Of a DNA stretch of 64,000 nucleotides, positions 1 through 11,846 are shown in pieces. This DNA comes from Hypholoma sublateritium FD-334 SS-4. Lineage: Eukaryota; Basidiomycota; Agaricomycetes; Agaricales; Strophariaceae. Position 1 is the first letter of the stretch. Each line of letters begins with the position of its first letter. The DNA is taken from assembly GCA_000827495.1 (NCBI GenBank), contig KN817558.1, positions 34,544 to 98,543 of the forward strand, read 5' to 3'. The notes below the pieces were generated by a model. It was not told the DNA's origin, made no database searches, and was given only the letters and a program-made list of their open reading frames with translations. The position numbers were made by a program, and so were the translations under genes.

Positions 1-124
1 TTGAAATGTCATTGGCTTCTTATAACGACACTCCGGTTCCCGATACTGAAAAGTTCCCACTCGTTCTCAACTCGTTCTCTGAATAACCAACAACCAAGGA
101 CATCCATTTAGGCTGGCAATTGCA

Positions 125-1746
125 ATGACTGTCGAGGAACCGTTCAAGCTCGCCATTCCGGACGCAACCATAGACCTCCTTCGTCAGAAGCTTTCCCTAG
201 CCGTACTTCCCGACGAGCTCGAGGAGGCGGGCTGGGACTACGGGGTCCCGCTTGCCGACATCCGCCGCCTGGTCGCGCGGTGGAAGGATGGCTATAACTG
301 GAGGAACCACGAAGCCCAGATCAATGACGAATTACCGCAATTCACGCGCGACATAGCGATTGATGGGTTCGGGGTGCTTAACGTACATTATGTGCACAAG
401 AGGAGCGACGTGGTAGACGCGATACCTTTGTTATTCGTCCATGGATGTGAGTGGCATACGACGTACCACACAGATCTTCCCTAACTTTCAATTGTTAATA
501 GGGCCCGGGAGCTTCCTGGAAGTCCGAAAGATACTCCCGTTGCTTTTACAGAGCTCCCCAGAACACCCATCTTTCCATGTCGTTGCGTTAAGTCTACCTG
601 GGTACGGATTTTCTGAAGCGCCCAAGAAGCGAGGGTTTTCATTGCCACAGTTCGCCGAGGTGTGTATAAGACGGCCAGCGCCTACATCTTTATGCTCGCA
701 TTCAACTTTTGAGTTTTCCAGGTTGGTAATAAACTAATGCTGTCGCTTGGATACAACGAATACGGTACGCTTGTATCAAATTCCATTCCTGTGTATTTTG
801 ACTAGACGCGTAGTTTTTAGTCACTCAAGGAGGGGACTGGGGACACATGGTATCTCAGCCTATCTTAATTCCAGCGACCGCCCACCCCTCAATTTGGTTC
901 TAGATCACACAAAGGATGGCCACTGAATACGGGCCCAAACACAGCAAGGGCATGCGCTCTAATCTTCCTATGTCAGTTTATAGTTGGTTTGGTGGTCAAA
1001 AATAGTGCTCAACGTTTCATAGAGGGCCTGTACCACATCCAACCAAAGCCCCGCTCCTTCTCTTGTCTCACCTTTTATTCGGATACTCCAAGGACGAGCA
1101 AGAAGGGCTCGAGCGGAGTCAGCGACAGGCCACGATAGGCGGTGGCTACGCTGCCGAGCAGTCCACGCAACCTCAAACCCTCGGATACGGGCTGGCTGAC
1201 TCCCCCGTCGGCCTACTCGCGTGGATCTACGAGAAACTTGTCCGGTGGACAGATGATTATCCGTGGACTGACGACGAAGGTAATTTGTGGAAACGGTTCA
1301 TTTCTTAGATGTCCTCAAATTGGTTTTTGAATATCTAGTGCTGACGTGGATCTCCATCTTCTGGTTCTCCCGCGCGGGTCCCGCGGCGTCCATACGCATC
1401 TACTTCGAGGTAGCCAAGTCTGCCCCCGGGGAGGTGCTCAGCGACATGTTCACCGTGGACCAGACAAGCGCCGTTCCTATGGGCTACTCTTTCTTCCCCA
1501 AAGAGCTCGTACGGCTACCTAGGAGGTGAGATATCTTTTTCGTGCCCTTTTTGCGAATTGGCAGTTCATATTTTCGGCAGATGGCTGAAAGCGCGCAACT
1601 TGGTTTTCCAGTCCGAACTGCATGAACGCGGGGGGCACTTTGCAGCGCACGAGGTCCCGGAGCTGCTCGTGGGCGATGTGCGGCGCATGTTTGGTAGGGG
1701 CGGGCCTGCTTTTGGTGTGGTTCCTGGCAAGACAGGCTACGCATAG
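125..1746 (+). CDS. Epoxide hydrolase (alpha/beta hydrolase fold, microsomal type)
   Basis: Hydrolyses epoxides to diols through a covalent ester on an active-site Asp. The first exon (ATG at 125) carries the N-terminal epoxide-hydrolase domain and ends in the oxyanion motif LLFVHG; the next exon continues with PGSFLEV. The nucleophile motif GGDWGHM lies near 832-852, followed by an intron and [10 protein letters not shown]. The lid region has [15 protein letters not shown] near 1190-1235 and a candidate lid Tyr in SIRIYFEV. The catalytic His is in [10 protein letters not shown] near 1625-1655. At least six short introns are needed; with a donor near 964 the frame runs through to the stop at 1746, so the gene looks complete (about 400 aa, usual for the family). 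It sits 440 bp upstream of two co-oriented P450s, so it could open epoxides they make; that is inference from position only. Confidence 0.85.
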
Positions 1747-2186
1747 TGATTACTCATTCCTTTGTCACGAAACAAACTACCTTGAGCGATGTATCGATGT
1801 TCGAAGAAATGAATATGACTCCGACGAAGAAGGATCAGCACACGACTCGTCACTTGGTATGGCCCTCTTCAAATAAACAATATTTATCCGCACCCATCCT
1901 GGTCATTTCCTGAAGATCATTAAACCCGTGTTGGCAGTTCGGTGCGCTTATCGACGCAAATGTATTCAATAAAAACGATATCAGGCTCGTTCAAACAGAA
2001 AGATAGTTTGCTCAGCGCACCTGATGTTACAATTCCTTGGTTCTAAAACAGCTTGCGGTCCAGGGCTGATCAACATCATGTCGCTTATACTTAGGCACGA
2101 TTATGTTAAGGTAAATTAGTTTCACACTGGGCTCGGCATTATATAAGTAGTGCTTCGTTTGTTCACCACCAGCCAGCGCCGTGATC
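1747..2186. promoter_or_regulatory. Intergenic region with TATA box of the first P450
   Basis: No gene is visible here. A TATATAAG element at 2140-2147 lies about 40 bp before the P450 start codon at 2187, which is a plausible core promoter position. Some P450s in this family have a similar TATA-like element close to the ATG. Confidence 0.4.
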
Positions 2187-4588
2187 ATGGCATTCTCTGC
2201 TTTCGACGGGGTCACTATCCAGGGCACGTTCTTCACTTTGGTTGTCCTATATGTTGCCTCCAAAGCATTGTCTTTTCGACACTCACTGCAGGTACGTTCG
2301 TTTATTCAACGTGTCTGATCGACATGAACTTGTGGTGACCAGTGCACTTTGTTTTCAAGGCGGTGGGCTACCTCCCAGGTTTCCGCGTCCCCTTCCATCC
2401 TTTCAGCCTGCTGGGTGCCCTACTACCGACTTCACGGTGGAACCCAGGCCTCATATTAATCTGGAAACTACGAGATGGAACTTGTGAGTACACACTGAGC
2501 CCTTCCAGCACCAACTTCAATGTACTTCATCATTATTGATGGGACTTTTCAAGTGTATAATCATTTTGGTAACAGCACCATCTCCCTGGTCCCATTTCTT
2601 GCTGGCCCGCCAACGATTATCACGGCTGATCTCGACGTGGCCCGGCAAGTTTCAGCAAACAAAGGGATGAAGACCTTTGAGAAACCCGACTCGGCAAATG
2701 CGATATTTATGTGCGTTGATCCTGTCTAAGTGGTTTTACGTGCCCTAACATCAGGTGCAGTCAATGGGGGATGAACGTTTTCGCAGCTAATGGAGAGGTT
2801 TGGAAGAAGCACAAGCGCATTATGGGTCCCGCATTTAATAATAAGCTGTGAGTAACTCCCTACAACCTCCAGAGTGCATACTTCATTTATCACACCAAAC
2901 GAGCATAGCTATGAGTCTGTGTGGAAAGAAACCCTGAGGACATATCGTGAAATGGTATCCGACGAAGGATGGTCAACGAAAGAGCGGAGTGGTGTCTTTT
3001 CGGTACAATCTTTGGCATTCAAAGTGAGTTAATCACACACCTCCCTACCGCCTCACCTCTTACTGTCGAAATAGCTGACTCTCCTGATCATCGGAAAATG
3101 TGGATTCGGCTTCCCGTTCAGCTGGTCTGAGCCCGCACGCACTTCGGACGGCAGAATGTCTTTGCAGGAGGCATTGCGTATCTCAGCGGATACGTTTCTT
3201 GTCTCGCTGTTTGTCCCCGAGCAGATGCAGAAGCTGCCTATCAAAAAGTCAGCTTAAATGATCCTTCCTTTTGGCTAAACTACATAGTGCTGATTAGATA
3301 TACGACCCCAGGCTCAGGGATACTTTCGAAGCAAAGCGGGAACTGTTGAAGTTTATGCAGGAACAAGTGACTGAGCGGAAAATCGATGCAGGCGCCCGGG
3401 GATCCGGAGAATCCGTCGGGAAGAGCGATGCGTTTTCCATGCTTGTCGAAGCCAGTGAGAATGAAGAAGCGAAATACCAATTGAACGATTCCGAGCTGGC
3501 AAGGACCGCTTTCTCTCTATCTTGTGCATGGCTAACCAACTTGGCAGATTGGTAACGTGTACATATTACTTCTTGCTGGCCATGGTAAGTGTCCTAAAGT
3601 TATGAAGGCGTAAATAAACACTCATACCCTTGACCCCTAAATTTATTGTGCTTCAGAAACCACTGCTCGCGGCATATCAACAACGCTCGCCTTTCTTTGT
3701 TTGGACGACAGTCTGCAGGAAGAAATCTACCAACACATTATTTCAGTAGTCGGGCATGAGCGTGAACCAGTGAGTACGAGTTCCGTCTCATCGATTTTTC
3801 TGGTTCTATGTCATCTTTCAAATTCAGGTTTATGATGATTATTCCGAACTAAATAAAGTTGCTGGTGCCTTGCTCGAGGCGCTCCGAATGTTTCGTATGT
3901 CCTTCGACGTTTCACATGGCTCATTCATATGCTTACTCAATAGCTATTAGCACCTGCCTATATGTTAGTGCGAGAAGCATTCGAAGACACGCTACTCCAG
4001 ATCCCCAATTCACATGGAAAGGAGGGGAATCGGTCAGTTCCTATCGTTAAAGGTACTCAGGTAACTATTGGCAGCTGCACCCATTTCTGTTTCGTACATA
4101 TCTGAATTGTTATTTAGGTCCTTATCGACCTAGTTGGCATTCGTCAGTACATATTTTCTCCAGCATATAAACGGAGCGACTACAAGGCAGATGCTCACGC
4201 ACAATCTAGACCGTAATCCAAAGTATTTCGACAACCCAGAGGAGTATATACCGTCGCGATGGTCCGCCATGTCGAACGAATTGGACGCCATCTCCACGTT
4301 TGGCCTGGGTGAGTATCCTCTTCTACGAGCCGTTCTAGGTAAAAATTAAACGGCCGCTTATTGGTAATGCAATGGTTTACCTTTGCAGGTCCTCGCTCAT
4401 GTATTGGCCGGAAATTTGCCCTTGTGGAAGTCGTCTGCCTTCTCACCATACTTCTCAGGGAATACAAGGTCGAGCCCTTACTGGATAAAAATGAAACGAA
4501 GGAGCAATGGAAGCAAAGAGTGATGTCCGTGAAGGTCGCGCTCTCTCTTGGTATCAAAGATGTTCCAATTGCCTTTGTGCGACGGTAA
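2187..4588 (+). CDS. Cytochrome P450 monooxygenase, copy 1
   Basis: Membrane-anchored haem monooxygenase of the endoplasmic reticulum. The start at 2187 gives MAFSAFDGVTIQGTFF leading into a hydrophobic anchor. A Pro-rich hinge follows (GYLPGFRVPFHPFS), then the C-helix region WKKHKRIMGPAFNNKL near 2800-2850. The I-helix oxygen-activation motif is split by an intron, LLAGH then ETTARGIS near 3570-3675. The K-helix ExxR is EALR near 3878, the PERF-like segment is YIPSRW near 4240, and the haem-ligand loop FGLGPRSCIGRKFA spans an intron, with the Cys near 4400. All catalytic motifs are intact. About a dozen small introns are needed, in the same pattern as the other copies in the window. The CYP family number cannot be assigned by eye. 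The protein ends DVPIAFVRR. Confidence 0.88.
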
Positions 4589-6546
4589 AATAGTTCATTA
4601 TAACCACGAAGTTCGAACATCAGAGATGCTGCTGTGGCCAAGCTCCAGGTCCAGTTTGAATAGGCGTGGTGGCTTTGTCCGGAACAGCATATGTACTTGA
4701 GCTATAAAGCTTGCATAAAGCTTTGTTATCAAGCACTCACACATCCCCATACCTATATCACCGTCTAGAATCTATGTCGTCTAGAGAAATCCAAAGAATC
4801 GCAATCTGGTGGGTGATCTACCAACGACGCTCAAGCCTATATCTTCACATAAAATTTTTGGAATGACAATAGTGTCGGTGAAAATCGAGGTCGGGATGCA
4901 CTGCGTATCAACATGGTATTGTTCTAACATACCTGTCTAGGATACGCACATCATTTGGCGCACCCAAGAGCAAATATTCGAAACGTCGAGGAAATCTTGC
5001 GCATCTGGCAACAGTGCCACAAAATTTGTCTTCCTCTTGCGGCCAAAGCAGCAGTGGAACATCCGCAAAACAACGGCCTGATTTACGAAGTCCGTCATCT
5101 TGACTAGCTTTTAAAAAAGGCTGATGAGCTAGAGGTCTCGAGAAAAGCAATTGGTGCTTCCTTCGAGTGGCTTGCTCGAAGTGGCTGCGCCGGGGACAGG
5201 AAAAAAGCGGAAGATTTGTTCTTACATAAATGCAATCAGTCTAAGAGTTGAGTAGGACATGGTCGCTGCCATTGAAAATTATGTGTGTACCCGGCATTTT
5301 ATTTTCTTTGGATGTTTGCTGGCATAAACCCAATGATACTCACACTCAAAGATGTTATTCTTCTGTTATTTATTTTTTCTCGACTTTATCGTGCATCTTC
5401 TCGATGGGTAAGCCTACAACTTGAATACTCAGTACCTAAATACAGTTAATCACTTGACGAAATCTAATTATATTCTCCCCGCACTCTTCGCTTTGGATAT
5501 GTATGTGGGCGTACGTTATGTGGGCGTCGTCTGATTCTTTCATTTGATAGCAGGTTTAGTACTTTTGTACTTAGTGACCTTCGAAGGATAAAATTGTTAT
5601 CTTCAGACTTGCTTCAGACTGCCTGATATGTACCATCATTAAATGGAAATATACTTAGTAGTAGAATGCGAGCGCCTTGTTCCGTAGCGAACGCATAGTA
5701 TTGTACTTGTACTGTTCAGCCACTTATCTGACGAGCTGGACTAGCCGTATTATCCGCGGTTCCGGGTCGGTCGTCCGACACTAGCGAATTTGGGTTTTAT
5801 CCAAGTTTTATCGGGGTTCAATGGGCGTTTCAAGGACGCTGAACGTTGAGGGGGATGCCAAGGTTGACCGCTCCGTTTTCAGGAATTCTCAATATAATCC
5901 CCCTCGCGGTGCAGCTCTACGCAATAACAGAACCTGCCTGTGTAATAGTAGTATGTACTTACTTTGCCTTGACTTTGCCAGAGCCAGAGTCCAAGCGACG
6001 TCAAATGCACCTGACCGTGTGACTATAAATATTGATGCATTTCCATCTTACACAATGCGCCACCGATGTGATCCCTTTGCGGAGCGTTCGCCGACGCGGG
6101 TTATTACATGGATTGTGCGAGCAACACCTGACACTGGGGACGATGTGATAGTCGGCCATTTGTCGACTGGCATTGATTTGTACACTCCATTGGGCCATTG
6201 CTTGGGGCTGGCGGTGTTACACCGTTCCTACGTCAAGAAGGATTACGGGCAATTGGCTATTCAATACACCCGGCTTGAGATTGAAGGTTTGCTCAGAGGT
6301 ACTGCCACTCTATTCCTATTTTCCATTCAAATTTCAAACGTGCTCACATAAACCCCTGGGAAAATAGCATGCGATACATCTGATAACCCCTATTTTACCT
6401 CCAAGTTGTTATTAGGTGGTCGGCCAGGATCGAAATTGTCCGACTTCTTAGGTCAACAAGCTGTCTGGCGCCCATCTGAATCATATATAATCTCAGCGGA
6501 AGCTTTTTCTGATCCCACATTTCTCTTCACCGAACTATTGCTCACC
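4589..6546. other. Intergenic spacer between P450 copies 1 and 2
   Basis: A 2-kb gap without a convincing intact gene. It holds a protein-like relic at 4946-5251 (listed separately). The open frame at 5821-6351 matches nothing I recognise and lacks the GC-rich third positions of the neighbouring genes. A TATATAA element at 6484-6490 lies about 60 bp before the next start codon and may be its promoter. Confidence 0.5.
4946..5251 (+). pseudogene. Possible gene relic with one in-frame stop
   Basis: One frame reads 102 codons interrupted by a single TAG after the residues EVRHLD. The translation looks protein-like on both sides of the stop: RNVEEILRIWQQCHKI and PLAAKAAVEHPQNNGLIYE before it, ADELEVSRKAIGASFEWLAR and GDRKKAEDLFLHKC after it, ending at TGA 5249-5251. 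I do not recognise the family. The composition suggests amphipathic helices. It could be the last exon of a decayed gene, a readthrough of a chance frame, or an exon pair with an intron I cannot see. Confidence 0.25.
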
Positions 6547-8957
6547 ATGTCGTACGCTGACCTTGCTGTGTTTGAACAGGCTGTGCGTGACCGCATCACC
6601 GTTCAAAACATCATCATCTCGTTTACTCTGGTTTCTATCACATCTGTGGTCGTATCTTATCGGCGGGGGCTCATGGTGAGTTCGCCGTGGTGCATCTCTC
6701 ATCAGCAATGCTTATCCAGAGGGCTAATTTTCTTTTTAAGGCTGTGAGCCACTTCCCAGGCATTCGCGCCCTCTTTCATCCATTAAGTGTGCCGGGTGCC
6801 TTCATTCCGACAACCTGGTGGAATCCTGGCATCTACTTCGCGTGGAATTGGCGAAACGCTAGTAAGTATCCTACTATTACTTTGTTCGAAATATTCACGA
6901 CAAACTATGCAAGTTTATAAATGCTACGAAAACGACACAATCTCATTTGTCCCGATGCTCCTTGGTCCACCTACTTTTTATACCTCAAACCTGGAGGTTG
7001 CACGACAACTTGTTTCAGGAACCAATTCCGCAAGAAGCTTCCATAAGCCGGAGGCTGCGAGCAAAACGATTCTGTGCGCATCATTTTCTGAGCTACTTTT
7101 GCAACGTTGGCCGACTCTGGGCGCAGACACTGGGGAATGAATCTATTTGTGGCTGACGGCGACCTGTGGAGGAAGCACCGGCGCATCGTGGGACCAGCAT
7201 TTAACAGCAAACTGTGCGTACTCGGCGCCGTCGTGCAATAATGATACACCACGCCTGTCGAGCGCTGACATTTGTCTTACGCGAAGGTACGAGGCGGTCT
7301 GGGCAGAGACCTTGCGTACCTATCGTGAGATGGTGTCCGAAGAAGGCTGGGAGGCGAGGTACAGAATCAGAGTCCCTGTTGTGCAAGCTCTGACATTCAA
7401 AGTATAGAGAACATCACTCGTGATTATGGCCTTGCTAACCACCGTGAACTGTGATAGGTCGCGCTCCTAATCATAACAAAGTGTGGCTTCGGCTTTTCGT
7501 TCAGTTGGGCCGACCCCGTGCGTACGGCGGACGGGCGCATGGCTCTGCAGGAGGCCTTCCGCGTCATATCAGACGCGAGCCTGACCTCAGCGCTTGTCCC
7601 CCGGTGGATGCAGCGCTTTCCATTGCCCAGGTAATTATGTGGGACTCTGTTGAGCGACGCGGCCGTCCTAATCAGTCTTAAACCAGGTTCAAGCAAATTC
7701 GCGAGGCTGAGCGCGAGCTCATGGGATTTATGCGTGCGCAGGTAATAGAGCGAAAGGGGGACATCACCGCGCGAGGGACCGGAGCATCTTCGGCAGCCCA
7801 AGGTACAAATGTGTTCTCAATGCTTGTGCAAGCAAGTGAAGATGAGGAGAGTAAATTTAAGCTGGACGACTCGGAGCTCGTATGTATCATTTCAATGCGC
7901 TCGATATATCTGCGTTATTTATCAGTGCGAATTTCACACAGATCGGCAATGTATTTATTATGCTCTTCGCGGGACACGGTGAGTGAAAGACAATGTGGTG
8001 ACGAGACGGGGGTCAGACAACTTGACTTAATTATAATCTCATTCAGAGACCACTGCCCACAGCCTGGCATCCACCCTCGGGTTTCTATCGGTGAACAACG
8101 ATATTCAGGAAGATATCTACGAGCAAATTATTGCGGTAGTTGGCCGTGAGCGTGATCCAGTGAGTCGTCTTTTGTGGCAGATATCCATACTCCGTTTTTT
8201 TTATCTCAGCTTTGTAGGTGTACGACGACTATCCCAAGCTCGACAAAGTCCTCGCTACTTTTCTTGAGGCGCTTCGAATGTTTCGTGCGTAAGCTCTCAT
8301 TGATATGCACACCATCGGTATATATTAACGAAGAAACGGAATAGCATCGGGATATGTCATTGTCCGCCAAGCGTTTGAAGACACCATATTGCAAGTCCCC
8401 AATCCACGTGGACGGGAAGGGAGCACAACTATCCCTGTGCCCAAAGGAATGACGGTACGCTGGTGTTGTTGCACGCTATATTCTACCTCTCATATGAGCG
8501 CTCTCAGGTGGCCGTTGATATGATTGGCCTTCGTACGTATCCCTCCCCTGCCCCGAACGTGTTCATCCCACCCTAAAAAAACACAGAATACAACCCGCGC
8601 TATTTTGATAGCCCAGAAGAGTACAGGCCATCTCGATGGTATGGAATTGCGAACGACTCAGAGGCGTTCACCGCGTTCAGTATAGGCGCGTATCTTCCTC
8701 TTTCTAGCAGTAGCCAACCTGCCGCTGACTTTGGGAAGCCGGCCACAGGACCGCGCACATGCATCGGCCGCAAGTTTACAATGATAGAGGCTGTCTGCTT
8801 CCTCACGTTGATTCTCCGGGACTACAGGGTTGAGCCGCTGCTCCGCGCAACAGAGACCCTCGCGCAGTGGAAGACGCGGGTGCTGGACGCGAAGATCGGC
8901 CTCACCCTCGGTGTCAAGGACGTGCCGCTAACATTTATCCGCCGGGGCAAAGTTTGA
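6547..8957 (+). CDS. Cytochrome P450 monooxygenase, copy 2
   Basis: Same family and layout as copy 1. The start at 6547 gives MSYADLAVFEQAVRDRITVQ followed by a signal-anchor segment (NIIISFTLVSITSVVV) and YRRGL. Motifs: HFPGIRALFHPLS; LWRKHRRIVGPAFNSKL near 7165-7215; the KCGFGFSFSWADP segment near 7480; I-helix LFAGH/ETTAHSLAS near 7960-8065; ExxR in FLEALRMF near 8263-8285; EYRPSRW near 8620-8640; haem loop FSIGPRTCIGRKF near 8750, with an intron just before PRTC. The third codon positions of the last exon are strongly GC-biased, supporting it as a live gene. It ends FIRRGKV at TGA 8955-8957. Predicted microsomal oxidase; substrate unknown. Confidence 0.88.
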
Positions 8958-9606
8958 GGGCCATAGCACGACTCCCGGTGCCGACATCGCCGAGGACATA
9001 GACTATCAAGACGGGATCTTATAGGCTGATGGTGCGGTGCTCTGTTGTATGGGTTCTTTATTTCTGTGAAGTTGTAAGCGTCGATGACAACTTTAATTCA
9101 CGCATATCCTAGCCTAGGCACTCCTCACTTGGTTGAAATGGGGTGTACGTTATGTCCACCCATGATATGTATTCTAGTATGTATATCCAAATGTCCCTAG
9201 TACGCTGATGATTTTGCTATCTTTTTTCGTGAATATATGCTCAATAAAGATGTTGCTCGTGAATTCCATGTTTCCGTTTGAGTGTATGCGATGATAGTAC
9301 AAAAGAATGCTGTAATGCAAACGAAAGTGATAAAGTTAAACCGAGCAAGCAAATGATGCAAGGAAGCAGGGGAGTGCATAATGGCCCCTATCAAGAAAAT
9401 GCGAAGGTAATATATAAAGGAAAATGCTTGAGGATGTTTGAAATGCAATATGCTGGTAATGCGTAGGTCTAGATGTAATGCTTAATGCGGTGAGTCATGC
9501 CATGCGAATGAAACAGAGGTGAAGGAGCGTTGAGATTATGCGGGCCAGGCCGGATTCAATTAATTTATCAGGGCTGGGCAGGCTAGCGGGCGATACGCAG
9601 AGGCGG
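8958..9606. other. Intergenic, convergent 3' ends
   Basis: The 3' flanks of P450 copy 2 and of the minus-strand kinase meet here. The sequence is AT-rich with no coding signature; nothing further is seen. Confidence 0.5.
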
Positions 9607-11846
9607 TCAATTCACGTCTGCGCTGAGCCTGTGTCGTCCCGGAAGAAACCAATGGCGGGCAGAGCGAAGCTGAGGGTGCTGCGCGGGAGGCGCATTTCCG
9701 GCAGCGCCGCACCGAAAAGTAGCGTCTCCCCACGCGTTGCCGCGCTCCACTTCGGGGGCGCGCCCGGCAGCCGCCCGATGTGGCGCAAGAGGCGCTTCAC
9801 CGCGCGCAGCGGGTGGATGAGGTGCGAAAGCGGCAGCGCGTCGAGCTGCAGACGCCGTAGTTGGTGCAGGCGGTGCAGGCGCCGGTGATGGCGCCCGAGG
9901 GAAGAACTTGACTGCGAAGCGGCCGAGCGGCGAAGGCTTGCCTGCGGCTGGGGTGGTGACGGCGGGGGTGGTGCCACGGCGATGCTGGGGACCGGCGGTG
10001 GGGGTGCGCCTTGAGTCGGGGTGAGTGTCCGACGTCGCGGTAGAAACGGAGGAAGAGAGCTGACATTGTTGCGGCGGGGGCGCCTGCGCCCATAGGGCGT
10101 CGTAGTACGCGGGCTCGGGCGATGGAGTTCTTGAGCGCGTAAAATCGTCTTCGCTAGCGAGGGAGCTGGTGGTCGATGGGTCGGAGTAGATCGAGACGGC
10201 AGACATCTGCGTCGTAGAGGAGGGCGTCCACATCGTTGGCGAGGTCATTTCCTTGTCTTCCCCCACTGCCGTGATAGCCGAGTCCGGCATGATGACGACG
10301 CCGTTGGCGGACAGCGGACTGCTCACGAAGAACATCGATGAGTGGGGGTCGTACTCGATGGCGGTGTGCATGATGGACGTGCCGGGGGAGAACGAGGAGA
10401 GGCTCGAGCCGGCGTCGTAGATGCGAGGGCGTGCGATGTTGGTGTTGATCATCAGGCCTCCACGCAAGTCCGGCTTGTTCAGCCGGGCGCCGAAGGTCGT
10501 ATCGAAGTGCTCAGGCGTGGTAGGCATGGAGGTCTGGGCGGTCTGGGCGGAGGACGGCGTGCTCGAGCGGTCGAAAAGCTCCATGCCAAAGTGGTCCTGC
10601 TCGTATTCCGAGTCCGACGAAATCGGCGACTCCACGTCCCAGGTCGCACCACACGAGGAGTACGTGTTCCAAGGCGCGCCGTACGATGACTGCTGCCCGA
10701 GGGACGGGGAGGCGAAGACGATGTCCGAAGTAGACTCCTTGCTCCAGCGGGATTTGAGGGGAGAGTCGACGTCGAGATGTGACACAGACTGGCTGGGTGG
10801 GGAGCGCGGGCCTGCGTCTTCGGCGTTGCTGCCGGAGGAGGCGCTGTCGATGTCCATCCCGGACTCCCAGGGGCAGCGTGCCATGCTGCCCTCGAACACC
10901 ACGCCGTCGGAGTAGAAGCTGTTGATGTCCTCGATGGCATAGCGCACCTCGCGCAGCGAGACACGCTCGCGGAAGTCGACTTCCAACATGCGCACGAGGA
11001 TGTCGTTAATCTCCGGGGAGATGGGGAGAACGGTGGGGAGGAAGCCCATCGGGTCGCGCAGGTACGCTTGGAAGGTGGGGTCCCCTGGCGTCGCAGACTT
11101 CCAGGGGTTGCGTCCCGTGGCGAGGTTGAGAAGAATGATCCCCAGGGACCATATGTCGTTCGCCATCGGCGAGTATTTTCCATTGATCGCGAATTCGCCG
11201 CCTTGACATTCTAAGAATAGGGGATCAGCGTCTATATCGCCCCATCACCAGTTTCCTTACCTGGACTCATGTGGTAGATACTTCCAGTGCGGAACTCATC
11301 GCTGACCTTGTCGGTGGTGGCAAGGCCGAAATCGGTGATGGCGACACGCAGGCCGTCATCGAAGCAGAGAATATTCTCCGGCTTCAGGTCTCGGTGGTAA
11401 ATGCCGAGAGAGTGGCAGTACTCGACTGCGTCGAGCAGCTGAAGGAAGACGTCCTTGATTAGATGGTCGTCCCCGAGATAGCGGCAGCTATGGAGGATCT
11501 GCGTGAAGAGATCGTGATCCGGCGCGTAATCCATGATGATATAAGTATGGTTCCCTTGGTCCACGACGCGGTGCAGAGTGACGACGCCCGGGTGCGCAGA
11601 GGCGAGCTGGTGCAAGGCGATTTCGCGTATGTGTATTTGCCGTTGGCGAGTGGGCTGGTTGCCAGATGCGACTAGACATTTGACGGCGTACGACTTGGCT
11701 GGGTAGCGAGGGTCCACCGCGCGATACACCACGCCATAGCCACCAACACCGAGAACCTCTACGAGCTCGAGGGAACCTCCATCTATGAGGGTTCCGACAG
11801 GAGGATGGATGGGGGAGTTGGCCTGGGGAGCGGTCTTCGAAGACAT
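9607..11846 (-). CDS. Ser/Thr protein kinase, Ran1/Ksp1/Vhs1 type
   Basis: Cytosolic or nuclear protein kinase related to the fungal nutrient and meiosis regulators Ran1/Pat1, Ksp1 and Vhs1. ATG at 11844-11846. Exon 1 carries the glycine loop GVGGYGVVY, the Lys motif YAVKCL, the catalytic loop YHRDLKPEN and DFG in ITDFGLAT. An intron at about 11214-11262 splits the P+1 loop so that SIYHMSP joins ECQGGEF, the conserved short activation segment of this group. Exon 2 continues with NDIWSLGIILLNL and RNPWKSA, then a long Ser/Thr/Pro-rich low-complexity tail typical of regulatory extensions. The last 100 residues in the open frame are almost all Ala/Pro/Arg. A GTCAAG...CTGCAG intron near 9840-9915 would switch to a better-looking frame ending at 9612 (see findings), so the C-terminus is uncertain. 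Confidence 0.85.

Noticed and set aside
5821..6351. 176-codon plus-strand open frame
   Set aside because: No family signature, no biased codon use, no splice context; probably chance in a spacer.
10421..10915. Long plus-strand open frame inside the kinase gene
   Set aside because: Antisense to the GC-rich Ser/Pro tail of the kinase; long shadow frames are expected there.
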